Assembly: GCA_050732395.1 (NCBI GenBank)
Contig: JBOHQX010000033.1
Location: 1-64,000, forward strand
DNA from: JBIOXB01 sp050732395
GTDB taxonomy: Bacteria > Zhuqueibacterota > Zhuqueibacteria > Zhuqueibacterales > Zhuqueibacteraceae
Length of the DNA stretch: 64,000 nt
Reading direction: 5' to 3'
A model generated the notes under the pieces. It searched no databases and was not told the DNA's origin. It was given only the letters and a program-made list of their open reading frames with translations. Within the stretch, counting starts at the first letter, position 1, and each line of letters starts with the position of its first letter. The position numbers were made by a program, and so were the translations under genes. Positions 26,455 through 34,781 of the stretch are shown in pieces.

Positions 26455-27750
26455 TCAATCCATCGTCTCCAACACCTTCTTGATGCGCTCGAACGCCCAA
26501 TCCAAGTCAGCACGCGTGATCACCAGCGGTGGGGCGAGGCGAATAACGTGTTCATGCGTTTCCTTGCAGAGCATGCCTTCGTTGCGCAAAGCTTCGCAGA
26601 ACCGCCGGGCGCCGCCGGCCTCGGGCTTCAATTCCACGCCAATAAACAAGCCACGACCGCGAATTGCCTTTACGTGCTTGCTCTTGATCGTATGCAAAAG
26701 GCCCATGAAGTAATCGCCCAGCTCCGCCGATTTCTCCACCAGCTTTTCTTCCACCAGGACTTTCAAGGCTGCTCGAGCGACCGCGCACGCCAGTGGATTT
26801 GCGCCAAACGTGCTGCCATGATCGCCAGGCCGAAACAGTCCAAGAATCTCTTGCGAAGCGAGTACTGCAGAAACGGGATAAAAGCCGCCGGACAAGGCCT
26901 TGCCCAGAATTAAGACGTCGACTTTGACCTCGGGCTCATGCTGGAAGGCAAACAATTTGCCCGTCCGTCCCAGGCCGGTTTGAATTTCATCGGCCATCAA
27001 CAGTACATTGTTTGCCCGGCAGATTTTGCCGGCCCGGGTGAGATACCCGCCTGGCGGCATGACGATGCCACCTTCCCCTTGAATGGGCTCGACCAGAAAA
27101 GCCGCAGTATTCGGGGTAATGGCTTGGGCGAGCGCATCGCTGTCACCATAGGGTACGAACACGAATCCCGGCGTCAAAGGTCCAAAATGCTCGCGGTATT
27201 GAGGTTCAGTGGAAGCGGAAATCACCGTCGTGGTACGACCGTGAAAATTGCCGTAGCAAACAATGATCTCGGCCTGATCTGCAGGAATGCCTTTTTTAAC
27301 GTAGCCCCATTTGCGCGCGGTCTTGATGGCGGTATCCACGGCTTCGGCGCCCGTATTCATTTGCAGCACCATCTCCATGCCGCACAAATCAAGCAACTCT
27401 TTATAAAAAAGCCCGGTTTGATCGTTACGAAACGCGCGGGAAGTGAGAGTGGCGCGCTGGGCCTGTTCCACCAGCGCTTTATAGATACGCGGATGGCAAT
27501 GGCCCTGGCTGACCGCGGAATACGCACTCAGAAAATCCAGATATTTGTTGCCTTCGACGTCGTAAATCCAAATACCCTCTGCATGCGCGACCACGATATC
27601 GAGAGGGTGATAAATGTGCGCGCCGTAGCGCTCCTCCAGATCAATATGATCCTGCGCCTTCAACGCGCGCGTTTCGGAAGCAGGCAGATGCGGTTTGCCG
27701 TTTCGCGTCACGCTTTTGTCGACGATCGTTGTGCGATCAGTGGTGATCAT
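26455..27750 (-). CDS. rocD: Ornithine--oxo-acid aminotransferase
   Basis: A 431-residue class III PLP aminotransferase. Recognised segments: AHIYHPLDIVVAHAEG and LDFLSAYSAVSQGHCHP at the N-terminus, MNTGAEAVDTAIKTARKWGY, FHGRTTT, VEPIQGEGG, ADEIQTGLGRTG, then LGKALSGGFYPVSAV with the PLP lysine, and GDHGSTFGANP. These are the standard features of ornithine aminotransferase, which converts ornithine and 2-oxoglutarate to glutamate semialdehyde and glutamate. AAGGAGAGGG precedes ATG 27750. It appears to be its own transcript between two repeats. It may feed proline or glutamate formation from arginine breakdown. Confidence 0.92.
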   Translation of the reverse strand: MITTDRTTIVDKSVTRNGKPHLPASETRALKAQDHIDLEERYGAHIYHPLDIVVAHAEGIWIYDVEGNKYLDFLSAYSAVSQGHCHPRIYKALVEQAQRATLTSRAFRNDQTGLFYKELLDLCGMEMVLQMNTGAEAVDTAIKTARKWGYVKKGIPADQAEIIVCYGNFHGRTTTVISASTEPQYREHFGPLTPGFVFVPYGDSDALAQAITPNTAAFLVEPIQGEGGIVMPPGGYLTRAGKICRANNVLLMADEIQTGLGRTGKLFAFQHEPEVKVDVLILGKALSGGFYPVSAVLASQEILGLFRPGDHGSTFGANPLACAVARAALKVLVEEKLVEKSAELGDYFMGLLHTIKSKHVKAIRGRGLFIGVELKPEAGGARRFCEALRNEGMLCKETHEHVIRLAPPLVITRADLDWAFERIKKVLETMD

Positions 27751-27890
27751 GGTCCCTCTCCTTTCGAAAGGTTGATGAAAAACTCTCAGAGCACCTCCCC
27801 AAAGACCTTCACCTGCTGAACGTGAAGGAAATGTAGGGAAGTCTCATCAAAAAGCAAACAAGAAAATCGCTGCCAAAATGTACAAATTGT

Positions 27891-27912
27891 CACTCCTGCG
27901 CACGCAGGAGTG
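27891..27912. repeat. Short perfect palindrome
   Basis: A 22-base near-perfect dyad with arms CACTCCTGCG and CGCAGGAGTG around a CA centre, between pdp and rocD. The gap 27751-28011 shows no gene. It could be a hairpin that stops or protects the pdp transcript, or a protein-binding site. There is no T run to make it a standard terminator. Confidence 0.55.
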
Positions 27913-28011
27913 TGCTGCTGACGAGCACGCAGTGAGGAAATTCCGTCCCGACCTTTCGGGGCCAAAAGTAATTGTGGTCGGAAACCGAATAAAGCAGGAG
28001 AGCAGAAAGCG

Positions 28012-29340
28012 TTATTCCCAGCCGTATTTGCCGGTTTCGTCCATGCGGGCAATGATTACGGCAGGGATTTGGGGAGGTACGGAAGAGAGCTCATAGCAAG
28101 AATAAACAGTTTGAATCCGCTCCGGTGTGAGCACGACGGTGGAGCTTTGCAGGGTTGCCAACGGTTCGCCGCGCTCAACGCGATCGCCGACTTTCTTGTG
28201 CAAAGTCATGCCGGCGAGCGGATCAATCGGTTGCGCGAGATGCACGCGGCCTGCACCCAGGTTCATGGAGCTGTGGCCGAGCCGGCGTGCGTCGATATTC
28301 GCAACGTATCCCGTTTTCCCGGCCAGAATCTGTTCGCGATGCCTGGGCTTGGGATATTTCTCCGGTTGTTCGAGCACGGCAGTATCGCCCCCTTGCGCTT
28401 TGACGATTTCGAGGAATTTTTTCCAGGCAGCCCCGTTTTGCAACAACTGGGCCAATTGCGCCATGCCATTGCGCGCGTCCGCTATTCTACCAGCCGCCTG
28501 CAGCATGGCCGCGCCCAAAGCCAGAGTCACTTGCCTCACATCTTCAGGTCCGCGGCCTTGCAGGACTTCGAGGGCTTCCAAAACTTCCAGCCAGTTGCCG
28601 ATGGTGTAGCCCAGCGGCTGCGACATATCCGAGAGTAATGCAATCGTTCTGAGGTTGAAATAGCGTGCGGTTTGAATGAGTCGCTGCGCCAATTCCTCGG
28701 CCTGCGCGGCGTTTGCGAAGATCGCGCCGCCGCCGGTCTTAACGTCCAGGACTAGAGCGTTGAGGCCTTCGGCGAGTTTTTTACTCAAGATGCTGGCGCA
28801 AATCAAGGGCATGACGGGAACCGTTCCCGTCACATCGCGCAAGGCGTAAAGCCGGCGATCCGCGGGGCAAATATCAGCAGTTTGTCCGATCAGGCAAGTG
28901 CCGATTTTTCCCATGTAATCACGAAAATCGTCCAGCGTCAGCTGTGTGCGAAAACCGGGAATGGATTCCAGTTTATCGAGCGTGCCACCGGTGTGTCCCA
29001 ATCCGCGGCCGGAGATCATTGGCACATAAACACCGGCGGCGGCCATCAACGGCGCGAGAATGAGCGAGACCTTGTCGCCCACGCCGCCGGTGCTGTGTTT
29101 GTCAACTTTGGGGCCGGGCAGATGTGAAAAATCCAATACCACGCCGGAATCGCGCATCAGCCGGGTAAGCGTGACGGTCTCGCGCTCATCCATGTCGCGA
29201 AAATAAGTCGCCATCAATAGCGCGGAAACCTGATAATCCGGAATGCTATCGTTCAAGTAACCGGCGATGATGAAGGCGAGTTCTTCATCGGCCAAAGCCT
29301 GGCCGTCGCGTTTTTTTTGAATGAGCTCGACGATGTTCAT
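28012..29340 (-). CDS. pdp: Pyrimidine-nucleoside (thymidine) phosphorylase
   Basis: A 442-residue enzyme of the nucleoside phosphorylase family II. Seen: an N-terminal helical part (ELIQKKRDGQAL), LPGPKVDKHSTGGVGDK with the phosphate-binding HSTGG, SGRGLGHTGGTLDKLESIPG, and DVKTGGGAIFA. The C-terminal domain is also complete. It splits thymidine, uridine or deoxyuridine with phosphate to give the base and (deoxy)ribose 1-phosphate. I start it at ATG 29340; the frame goes further upstream but without a ribosome site. It is downstream of deoC and an EutN-type microcompartment gene, so it probably feeds 2-deoxyribose phosphate into that aldolase. Confidence 0.9.
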   Translation of the reverse strand: MNIVELIQKKRDGQALADEELAFIIAGYLNDSIPDYQVSALLMATYFRDMDERETVTLTRLMRDSGVVLDFSHLPGPKVDKHSTGGVGDKVSLILAPLMAAAGVYVPMISGRGLGHTGGTLDKLESIPGFRTQLTLDDFRDYMGKIGTCLIGQTADICPADRRLYALRDVTGTVPVMPLICASILSKKLAEGLNALVLDVKTGGGAIFANAAQAEELAQRLIQTARYFNLRTIALLSDMSQPLGYTIGNWLEVLEALEVLQGRGPEDVRQVTLALGAAMLQAAGRIADARNGMAQLAQLLQNGAAWKKFLEIVKAQGGDTAVLEQPEKYPKPRHREQILAGKTGYVANIDARRLGHSSMNLGAGRVHLAQPIDPLAGMTLHKKVGDRVERGEPLATLQSSTVVLTPERIQTVYSCYELSSVPPQIPAVIIARMDETGKYGWE

Positions 29341-29416
29341 GGTTCGAAAAGCCAAAATACGAAGCTCAAAATCCAAAGCAATAATACGAAGTTTCCAATT
29401 GGCATGCGAAGGCGTA

Positions 29417-29493
29417 GACCATTTACCATTCGCAATTCACCATTCACAGTTTACAATTGTCAATTGTAAATGGTGAATTGTCAATGGTCAATC
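29417..29493. repeat. Heptamer-unit hairpin, ATTCACC family (copy 2)
   Basis: Tandem units ACCATTT, ACCATTC, GCAATTC, ACCATTC and so on run to a centre near 29462 and return as complements (TAAATGG, TGAATTG, TCAATGG). It is the same family as 9206-9321 and 47821-47903. It sits between deoC and pdp. Confidence 0.75.
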
Positions 29494-29512
29494 CTGGTTG
29501 TGACTGGGGCCC

Positions 29513-30340
29513 TCATGCAGCCTTTTTGTGCTCAACGATGGCAATGCTCGCGGAGGCGCCCAGGCGCGTCGCGCCGGCTTCGATCATTTTGGCGGCGATA
29601 TCATATTCACGAATGCCACCCGCGGCTTTCACGCCGAGCTGCTCTCCGACCACGCGTCGCATGAGTGCGACGTCTTCGATCTTCGCGCCGCTCGGGCCGA
29701 AGCCGGTCGAGGTTTTCACGAAATGCGCGCCAGCTTCGCGCGCCAGCAGTGCGGCTTTGATTTTTTCCTCGTCCGTGAGATAGCAGTTCTCCAGAATTAC
29801 TTTGACGTGCGCCGGCTGCGCCGCGACCACGACTTCGTGGATGTCCTGGGCTACGAAATCATGCTCGCCGGATTTCAACCGGCCGATGTTGATCACCATG
29901 TCGATTTCACAAGCGCCCTGCTCGACACATTGGCGCGTTTCAACGACTTTTTGCTCGGTGGTGTTAGCCCCCAAGGGGAAGCCTGCCACCGTGCACACCA
30001 GAACACCCGTGCCGCGTAACACGTGTGCGCACAAGGACACCCACGTCGGATTCACACAGACCGTGGCAAAACGATACTCCGCGGCTTCCTGGCACAATTT
30101 CTCCACTTGCATACGGGTCCCGTCGGGCTTCAACAGGGTGTGATCGATATATTGTGCCACACTATCTGACAAAGGTCCAATGCCCGGCTGTGCGCCCACG
30201 CGGCAGGCCCCGGAATCCACGATGCGTGCGACAAAATCGGATTTGCATTCCGGACACACCCAACACCAGTTGCAATGCGGTGCGAGCCGCCGGCCGGTTT
30301 CTTCGGCAATGATGCGATCCAGACGAGAGCTCTGTGGCAT
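29513..30340 (-). CDS. deoC: Deoxyribose-phosphate aldolase with Cys4 N-terminal extension
   Basis: A 275-residue DeoC. The aldolase barrel (from about residue 60) has IDHTLLKPD, VCVNPTWV, CTVAGFPLGANTTE, EIDMVINIG, VKVILENCYL and the Schiff-base segment FVKTSTGFGPSGA. It splits 2-deoxyribose 5-phosphate to acetaldehyde and glyceraldehyde 3-phosphate. The usual bacterial enzyme has about 220 residues; here about 55 are added in front: an amphipathic helix (residues 5-19) and a run Cys23-x2-Cys26-x2-Cys29-x2-Cys32, with another cysteine at 46. The helix could be a microcompartment encapsulation peptide and the cysteines a metal site. AGGAGAAC precedes ATG 30340. The EutN-type gene lies six bases upstream. 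Confidence 0.92.
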   Translation of the reverse strand: MPQSSRLDRIIAEETGRRLAPHCNWCWVCPECKSDFVARIVDSGACRVGAQPGIGPLSDSVAQYIDHTLLKPDGTRMQVEKLCQEAAEYRFATVCVNPTWVSLCAHVLRGTGVLVCTVAGFPLGANTTEQKVVETRQCVEQGACEIDMVINIGRLKSGEHDFVAQDIHEVVVAAQPAHVKVILENCYLTDEEKIKAALLAREAGAHFVKTSTGFGPSGAKIEDVALMRRVVGEQLGVKAAGGIREYDIAAKMIEAGATRLGASASIAIVEHKKAA

Positions 30341-30346
30341 GTTCTC

Positions 30347-30625
30347 CTAGGCTCCCGCAATGTCCATATTGTCAATCACGCCTACGATCACCGAATGTAC
30401 AGGGATCTTAGGATTGCCCAACAGCATTCGCGCCGCTCCGCCCTCGCGATTCACCAATACCAAATCGTGCGGCCCGGCGTCGACTCTATCGATGGCAATC
30501 ATGGCCTCGCCTTTTTCCGTGACGCCGTCAAGATCGACGGGTTGAACCAGCAGCAGCTTGTGGCCGCGCAGATGCTCATTTTTCACGGTGGCGAAAACGT
30601 CTCCCACCACGCGACAAATCAGCAT
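30347..30625 (-). CDS. EutN/CcmL family microcompartment vertex protein
   Basis: A 92-residue BMC-P protein. It matches the pentameric EutN/CcmL fold: start MLICRVVGDVFATVKNE, then GHKLLLVQPVD, a central DRVDAGPHDLVLV, NREGGAARMLLG and the end VIVGVIDNMDI. Such pentamers cap the twelve corners of bacterial microcompartment shells. Only this one shell gene is in the window; hexameric BMC-H genes and an aldehyde dehydrogenase are not seen. It is six bases before deoC, so it is almost certainly in the same transcript. Confidence 0.9.
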   Translation of the reverse strand: MLICRVVGDVFATVKNEHLRGHKLLLVQPVDLDGVTEKGEAMIAIDRVDAGPHDLVLVNREGGAARMLLGNPKIPVHSVIVGVIDNMDIAGA

Positions 30626-30816
30626 AAAGGCATCAACAATGCAACGAATTCACCTCGGGACGGAATTGTTAAGGAAAATAAACACAAATGGAGGGAAAAG
30701 CAAACTCAAAAAAACAGGGAGCGAATCGAGGGGAAATTAACCGTAGATGAAATGCAATTCACACGGCCACCACCTGCCCGCAGGGAGCGCACCGGGAATG
30801 GTCTGGCGTTTTTGCA

Positions 30817-31974
30817 TCAGTAGCCAAAAACATAGGTCTGCCGCAAGGTGACCTCACCCACGGCGGCATCCACGCGGCCGAAATCTCTCCAGCGAGCGAT
30901 TTTGGTCACAATGCAGCTATGCAATTCCGGCAAGTCAATCGTCGACGACATGATGGTGACTTCCTGGACATAACCTTGAGGAGAAATCTTGAAACGCACT
31001 TCCACCTTACCTTTGAGCTGGGGATTGTTTTTGAGCTGAGCGCGATAGCAGTCTCGAATCGCCGGGCTGTGCGCCATGACGATTTCTTTAAGCACCTTGG
31101 GATCACGCGAAGCCTGTGTTGTTTCCGAACGCGTGCGCAATGCTCCGGTGCCCCCGGTGACACTACGCGGCCTGGAGTCGATCAGACTTGGCACTTCTGC
31201 GACTTTTTCAAAGGTGCGATTTGCCATGACCTTTTTCTCCGGAGCAGTGGCCAATGCGCTCACCAGGTCTTCGGCGCTCAGGCCCGCTTGCGTCGACCGG
31301 CTGCCGCGCACCTGGCGCTCAGCCAACGCAATGTCCTCAGGTTTGAAGGTGCTTCCCAGCGTAGAGCCGACAGCCGGCCCGAAATAATCAGCGCCGACGC
31401 GGGGCACGCGCAAAATGCTCACTTCGGACAGCTTTTGCTCCAGATCAACGGCATTCAACTCGGCGAAATTCAGAATCTGCTCAACCGGCTCCGTAGACAC
31501 AAGACCGCCGCCGCCGGTAATGATTCCCAATACGCCAACGCGACCAACGTTCTCCGACATCGCTTCGCGCGCGCGGCTGCGCGTTGCCAACTTCGATCGC
31601 CGGCGTGCTTCTCTTCCTTCGCGTGTGCCCGTGCGGGTTTCGCGAGAACCTTCCCCCAGCGGGGAAAAGGCGGGAACTGGAGCGGTGCCAAAAGCCTCAC
31701 CGGCAAGATTTTCAGCATATTCCTTCGCATACACCAACAGATCGCTTCTGGGCCTCTCCGGCGCCGGCGTCTCCACGACAAAATCCTGCAAAAACAGCTC
31801 GACGTACTTGCTCTGCAGCTTGGCGACGTATTGATCGCCCGTGAGGCGTGGAGTGTGCATCAACAAATACATGATCAGAGCGGGCTCAAGAATAAAAACC
31901 AGGAGCAAGACAATGAAGAAGCGCCGGTCGAGCGAACGCAAGAAAGAGCGATTGAACTCCCTTGGGAAAGTCAT
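30817..31974 (-). CDS. AgmX/PglI-type TonB-like membrane protein
   Basis: About 385 residues from ATG 31974; a TTG at 32109 would add 45 residues and cannot be excluded, as neither start has a strong ribosome site. After a short basic stretch comes one membrane helix (FIVLLLVFILEPALIMYLL). A long Ala/Arg/Glu-rich periplasmic linker follows, then the C-terminal domain of about 95 residues (SPAIRDCYRAQLKNNPQLKGKVEVRFKI as a TonB_C-like fold, ending in TLRQTYVFGY). AgmX/PglI-type C-terminal domains were first noted in myxobacterial gliding proteins and resemble TonB. It may couple inner-membrane energy or structure to the outer envelope. It is on the same strand as eutN/deoC but 190 bases upstream. 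Confidence 0.75.
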   Translation of the reverse strand: MTFPREFNRSFLRSLDRRFFIVLLLVFILEPALIMYLLMHTPRLTGDQYVAKLQSKYVELFLQDFVVETPAPERPRSDLLVYAKEYAENLAGEAFGTAPVPAFSPLGEGSRETRTGTREGREARRRSKLATRSRAREAMSENVGRVGVLGIITGGGGLVSTEPVEQILNFAELNAVDLEQKLSEVSILRVPRVGADYFGPAVGSTLGSTFKPEDIALAERQVRGSRSTQAGLSAEDLVSALATAPEKKVMANRTFEKVAEVPSLIDSRPRSVTGGTGALRTRSETTQASRDPKVLKEIVMAHSPAIRDCYRAQLKNNPQLKGKVEVRFKISPQGYVQEVTIMSSTIDLPELHSCIVTKIARWRDFGRVDAAVGEVTLRQTYVFGY

Positions 31975-32314
31975 GGGGAATTCCGAGGCGGGCACATTCC
32001 CCTCTTCCTCCTGCGGTGGGAGATTGCGATGGGGGCGAATAGTGTCTGGTAATTCTTGAACGCGAGCGCTGTCGTACGATTGATCCACGTGCACTGCTCC
32101 AACTTCCAACTTGTTTTAAAAAGTTCAAAGCACGATTGAACCGACGTCCCTCATTTACTTGTCCAGGCTGCGGGCTTAAATGACCGAATTGGTAATTGCC
32201 AAAGACATTTTCGTAACTTCATCCCAATCTCGGAGCCGTGATATTTCGACGATTATGCGCTAGCCTGCTGAAACGCAACCGGTTGAAGTCGTGGATATAC
32301 AATCCGCGTGCCAA
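31975..32314. other. Intergenic region or possible 5' extension of the AgmX-type gene
   Basis: Up to 32109 the frame of the AgmX-type protein stays open and may be translated from a TTG. The remaining 205 bases to 32314 contain no gene or obvious regulatory structure. Confidence 0.35.
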
Positions 32315-34138
32315 TCACATTCGCCGGCTGGGCTCAAGCTTCACCCTGAGCGTTTTCCGTTCGCCGTCGCGCAGAACTATCACGTCAATTTCCTGTCCCG
32401 GGGTGAATTCACCCAACGCATAGGTGTAGTCGTAGATGTTTTTGACTTCAATGTGGCCAAACTTGACGATGATGTCACCGGCCTGAAGCCCCGCTTTCTC
32501 TGCCGGTCCGCCCGGCCTCACGCCACTGAGCTTTAAGCCTTCGACCTCGGCCGCGTAATCCGGCACGGTGCCGACGCTGACCCGAAAGGCGCGCGCTTCG
32601 CGAGGCTGCTCGGAGTCAGTTTTAGTAAATAGCGGCACGGAGTCTGAATTGGCGATTTCCGTCAAAATGTTTGCTACAAATTTCAAAATTTCAGTTTCAC
32701 CGGCAGCGTTGATCTTGTCCGCGTCGTCGCTTGCGCGGTGATAATCACTATGCAAACCCGTGAAAAAGAAGAGCACCGGAACGTTCTTCTGATAAAACGA
32801 GGCCTGATCGCTGGGGCCGAGCCCGTCTTTCTTTAAACTCAGCTTAAAGGGTTTTGCAGAGTCTAAGCTTTTCACCAAACCCGGGAAGCGTGGCGAAGTG
32901 CCTATGCCCTGCACCACCAGTGCGCTGTCCTGCAGACGCCCGATCATATCCATATTGATCATCGCCACGGTTTTCTCCAGTGGAAAAGTGGGATGGGCGA
33001 CGTAGTGCGCTGAGCCCAGCAATCCCAATTCTTCTCCCGAGAAGCCCATAAAAACAAGAGAACGTCTCGGCGGGCTTTTTTGTGCGGCAAAATGCTGCGC
33101 CAATTCCAACAATCCGGCCGTGCCTGAGGCATTGTCGTCGGCACCGTTGCGAATTTCATTTTCCCTTTCAGGGTCCATTGCGCCTTCGCTGCTGCGGCCG
33201 AGATGGTCATAATGCGCCCCGACGACGACGGCTTCGGTGCGCAGATTTGGATCGCTGCCCGTCAAAATGCCGATGACATTTTCCGCCTCCCGGCGGACTT
33301 TGTTGACCTGCGTTTGTAATTTCACGCGCGTATCGGCAACGATGAAAGATCTTGGCCGGCGCCGGAAGTCAATGCTGTCTTGCAAAGCCTGCAGGGTTTC
33401 TCCGCTGCCGTGCAGCAACCACTCGGCGACCGCTCGAGTAATGAAAACAACCGGTAGTCCGGCGTCGCCGGCAGCGCGATCGAAACTGAGCCTGGGCAGA
33501 GCTGCATTGTTGCCGGTCGAGTCGGAGACAATCAGCAAAGCCGCCGCGCCGTGCTCGCGCGCTTGCAAGGCTTTGAAGCGCAAGGGCGCGTAATCCGCGA
33601 AGTCACCGTGGGGATCATGGTGTGTGGGCGCATAGCGCAACGCCAACACCACGCGGCCGTTGCAATCCACCCCTTCATACTCGTCATAGTTTAGAGTTTT
33701 GGCCGTAATGCCATAGCCCACAAAGGCAACGCTTTCGCTCGCTTCAAGATTGGCCGATTGCGAGAATCCCGCCGGCATGAAATCGACCCCCACGTGATAA
33801 CTCGTGTCTGCTCGGCCGCGCTGCATGCTGAGAGAATTGTTCTGCCCAAGCTCGACGCCGCCGGTGAAATTGAACCGTTGGAAGAATGAAACGCCGTCGC
33901 CCAGCGGCTTCAGGCCGAAGCGCTTGAATTCAGCGGCGATGTACTTCGCTGCCGCTTCGGCTCCCGGCAAGCCCGACTGCCGGCCCTCGAGCTGATCGGA
34001 GGCAAGATAGTTGACATGATATTGCACATCGGCCGGTGTGAGGTCAGTGAGGCTGTGTTTGTTAAGAGGAATTTGATCCCGGCAAACTGCCGTCAGCCAA
34101 AGGAGCGTTGCAAAAATCGTTGACAGTATGAATCGCAT
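32315..34138 (-). CDS. Exported M28 aminopeptidase with C-terminal PDZ domain
   Basis: A 607-residue exported zinc peptidase. ATG 34138 follows GGAGG and opens a signal peptide. A PA-type insert occupies about residues 130-260. The M28 zinc ligands are in GAHYDHLG, NGADDNASGTAGLLELA, GFSGEELGLLG and INMDMIGRL, and the last histidine in HSDYHRASDD. Residues about 510-605 are a PDZ domain (GVRPGGPAEKAGLQAGDIIVKF). These enzymes remove N-terminal residues from extracellular peptides. It reads away from the DUF4160/DUF2442 pair and is alone on its transcript. Confidence 0.9.
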   Translation of the reverse strand: MRFILSTIFATLLWLTAVCRDQIPLNKHSLTDLTPADVQYHVNYLASDQLEGRQSGLPGAEAAAKYIAAEFKRFGLKPLGDGVSFFQRFNFTGGVELGQNNSLSMQRGRADTSYHVGVDFMPAGFSQSANLEASESVAFVGYGITAKTLNYDEYEGVDCNGRVVLALRYAPTHHDPHGDFADYAPLRFKALQAREHGAAALLIVSDSTGNNAALPRLSFDRAAGDAGLPVVFITRAVAEWLLHGSGETLQALQDSIDFRRRPRSFIVADTRVKLQTQVNKVRREAENVIGILTGSDPNLRTEAVVVGAHYDHLGRSSEGAMDPERENEIRNGADDNASGTAGLLELAQHFAAQKSPPRRSLVFMGFSGEELGLLGSAHYVAHPTFPLEKTVAMINMDMIGRLQDSALVVQGIGTSPRFPGLVKSLDSAKPFKLSLKKDGLGPSDQASFYQKNVPVLFFFTGLHSDYHRASDDADKINAAGETEILKFVANILTEIANSDSVPLFTKTDSEQPREARAFRVSVGTVPDYAAEVEGLKLSGVRPGGPAEKAGLQAGDIIVKFGHIEVKNIYDYTYALGEFTPGQEIDVIVLRDGERKTLRVKLEPSRRM

Positions 34139-34255
34139 TTTAAAACCTCCGAAAAAGACAGCGTTCATAGCATTCAATGGCAGGGCGTTACTTGGTTATG
34201 TATTGCATTTCTTACTGATTCTTACTACATTTTACCAGAATTTCATGGGGGTGTT

Positions 34256-34510
34256 ATGCCTACTATCCTTTGCATTCGCGGCTGGCGATTTTTCTTCTAT
34301 GCCAATGAAAACGACGAGCCGATTCACGTACATTGTCAAAAGGCAGAAATGGAATGCAAATACTGGCTCGATCGTGAGGAATGCGAGGTTACAGAAGCTT
34401 TCGCGCACAACATGGGGCCACCGGACCGTAGAGAAGTCAAACGCCTTATATGTGAGTATTTCAAAGACTTCGAAAAGGCATGGGATAAATTTCAGGAGAA
34501 GAAACGATGA
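34256..34510 (+). CDS. DUF4160 family protein
   Basis: An 84-residue protein. The sequence follows the DUF4160 pattern: PTILCIRGWRFFFYANE, then EPIHVHCQKAEMECKYWL and a helical C-terminus. GGGGGTG precedes ATG 34256. The family is short, of unknown biochemical function, and usually paired with a DUF2442 gene, as here, with a four-base overlap. Such pairs have been compared to toxin-antitoxin modules, but that is not proved by the sequence. Confidence 0.85.
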   Translation: MPTILCIRGWRFFFYANENDEPIHVHCQKAEMECKYWLDREECEVTEAFAHNMGPPDRREVKRLICEYFKDFEKAWDKFQEKKR

Positions 34511-34761
34511 AGAAACTTCATGAAGTATCCAGTCTCCGTTTCGAAGAGCACTTTCTGTGCTTTGTTGTTGACAATCGTGAATATCGTATCGATCTTCACA
34601 AGCATTCGCCCAAGCTCGCGAACGCGGATGAACCGGCACGGCAGCATTTCATTATCTCTCCTGCAGGTTATGGCATTCACTGGCCGGCGCTTGATGAAGA
34701 TTTGTCGATTGACGGCATGATTCGGTTTGCGCAACAAGAGAATACTGCCTCGGCAGTCTAG
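34507..34761 (+). CDS. DUF2442 family protein
   Basis: An 84-residue protein with the DUF2442 layout: an N-terminal beta strand pair (HEVSSLRFEEHFLCFVV) and the C-terminal GYGIHWPALDEDLSIDGMI that is the mark of the family. ATG 34507 overlaps the DUF4160 stop as ATGA. The two are probably made in fixed ratio and may act together. It ends 21 bases before the convergent RmlD-like gene. Confidence 0.85.
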   Translation: MKKLHEVSSLRFEEHFLCFVVDNREYRIDLHKHSPKLANADEPARQHFIISPAGYGIHWPALDEDLSIDGMIRFAQQENTASAV

Positions 34762-34781
34762 AACTATAGTCTTTACAAAAA

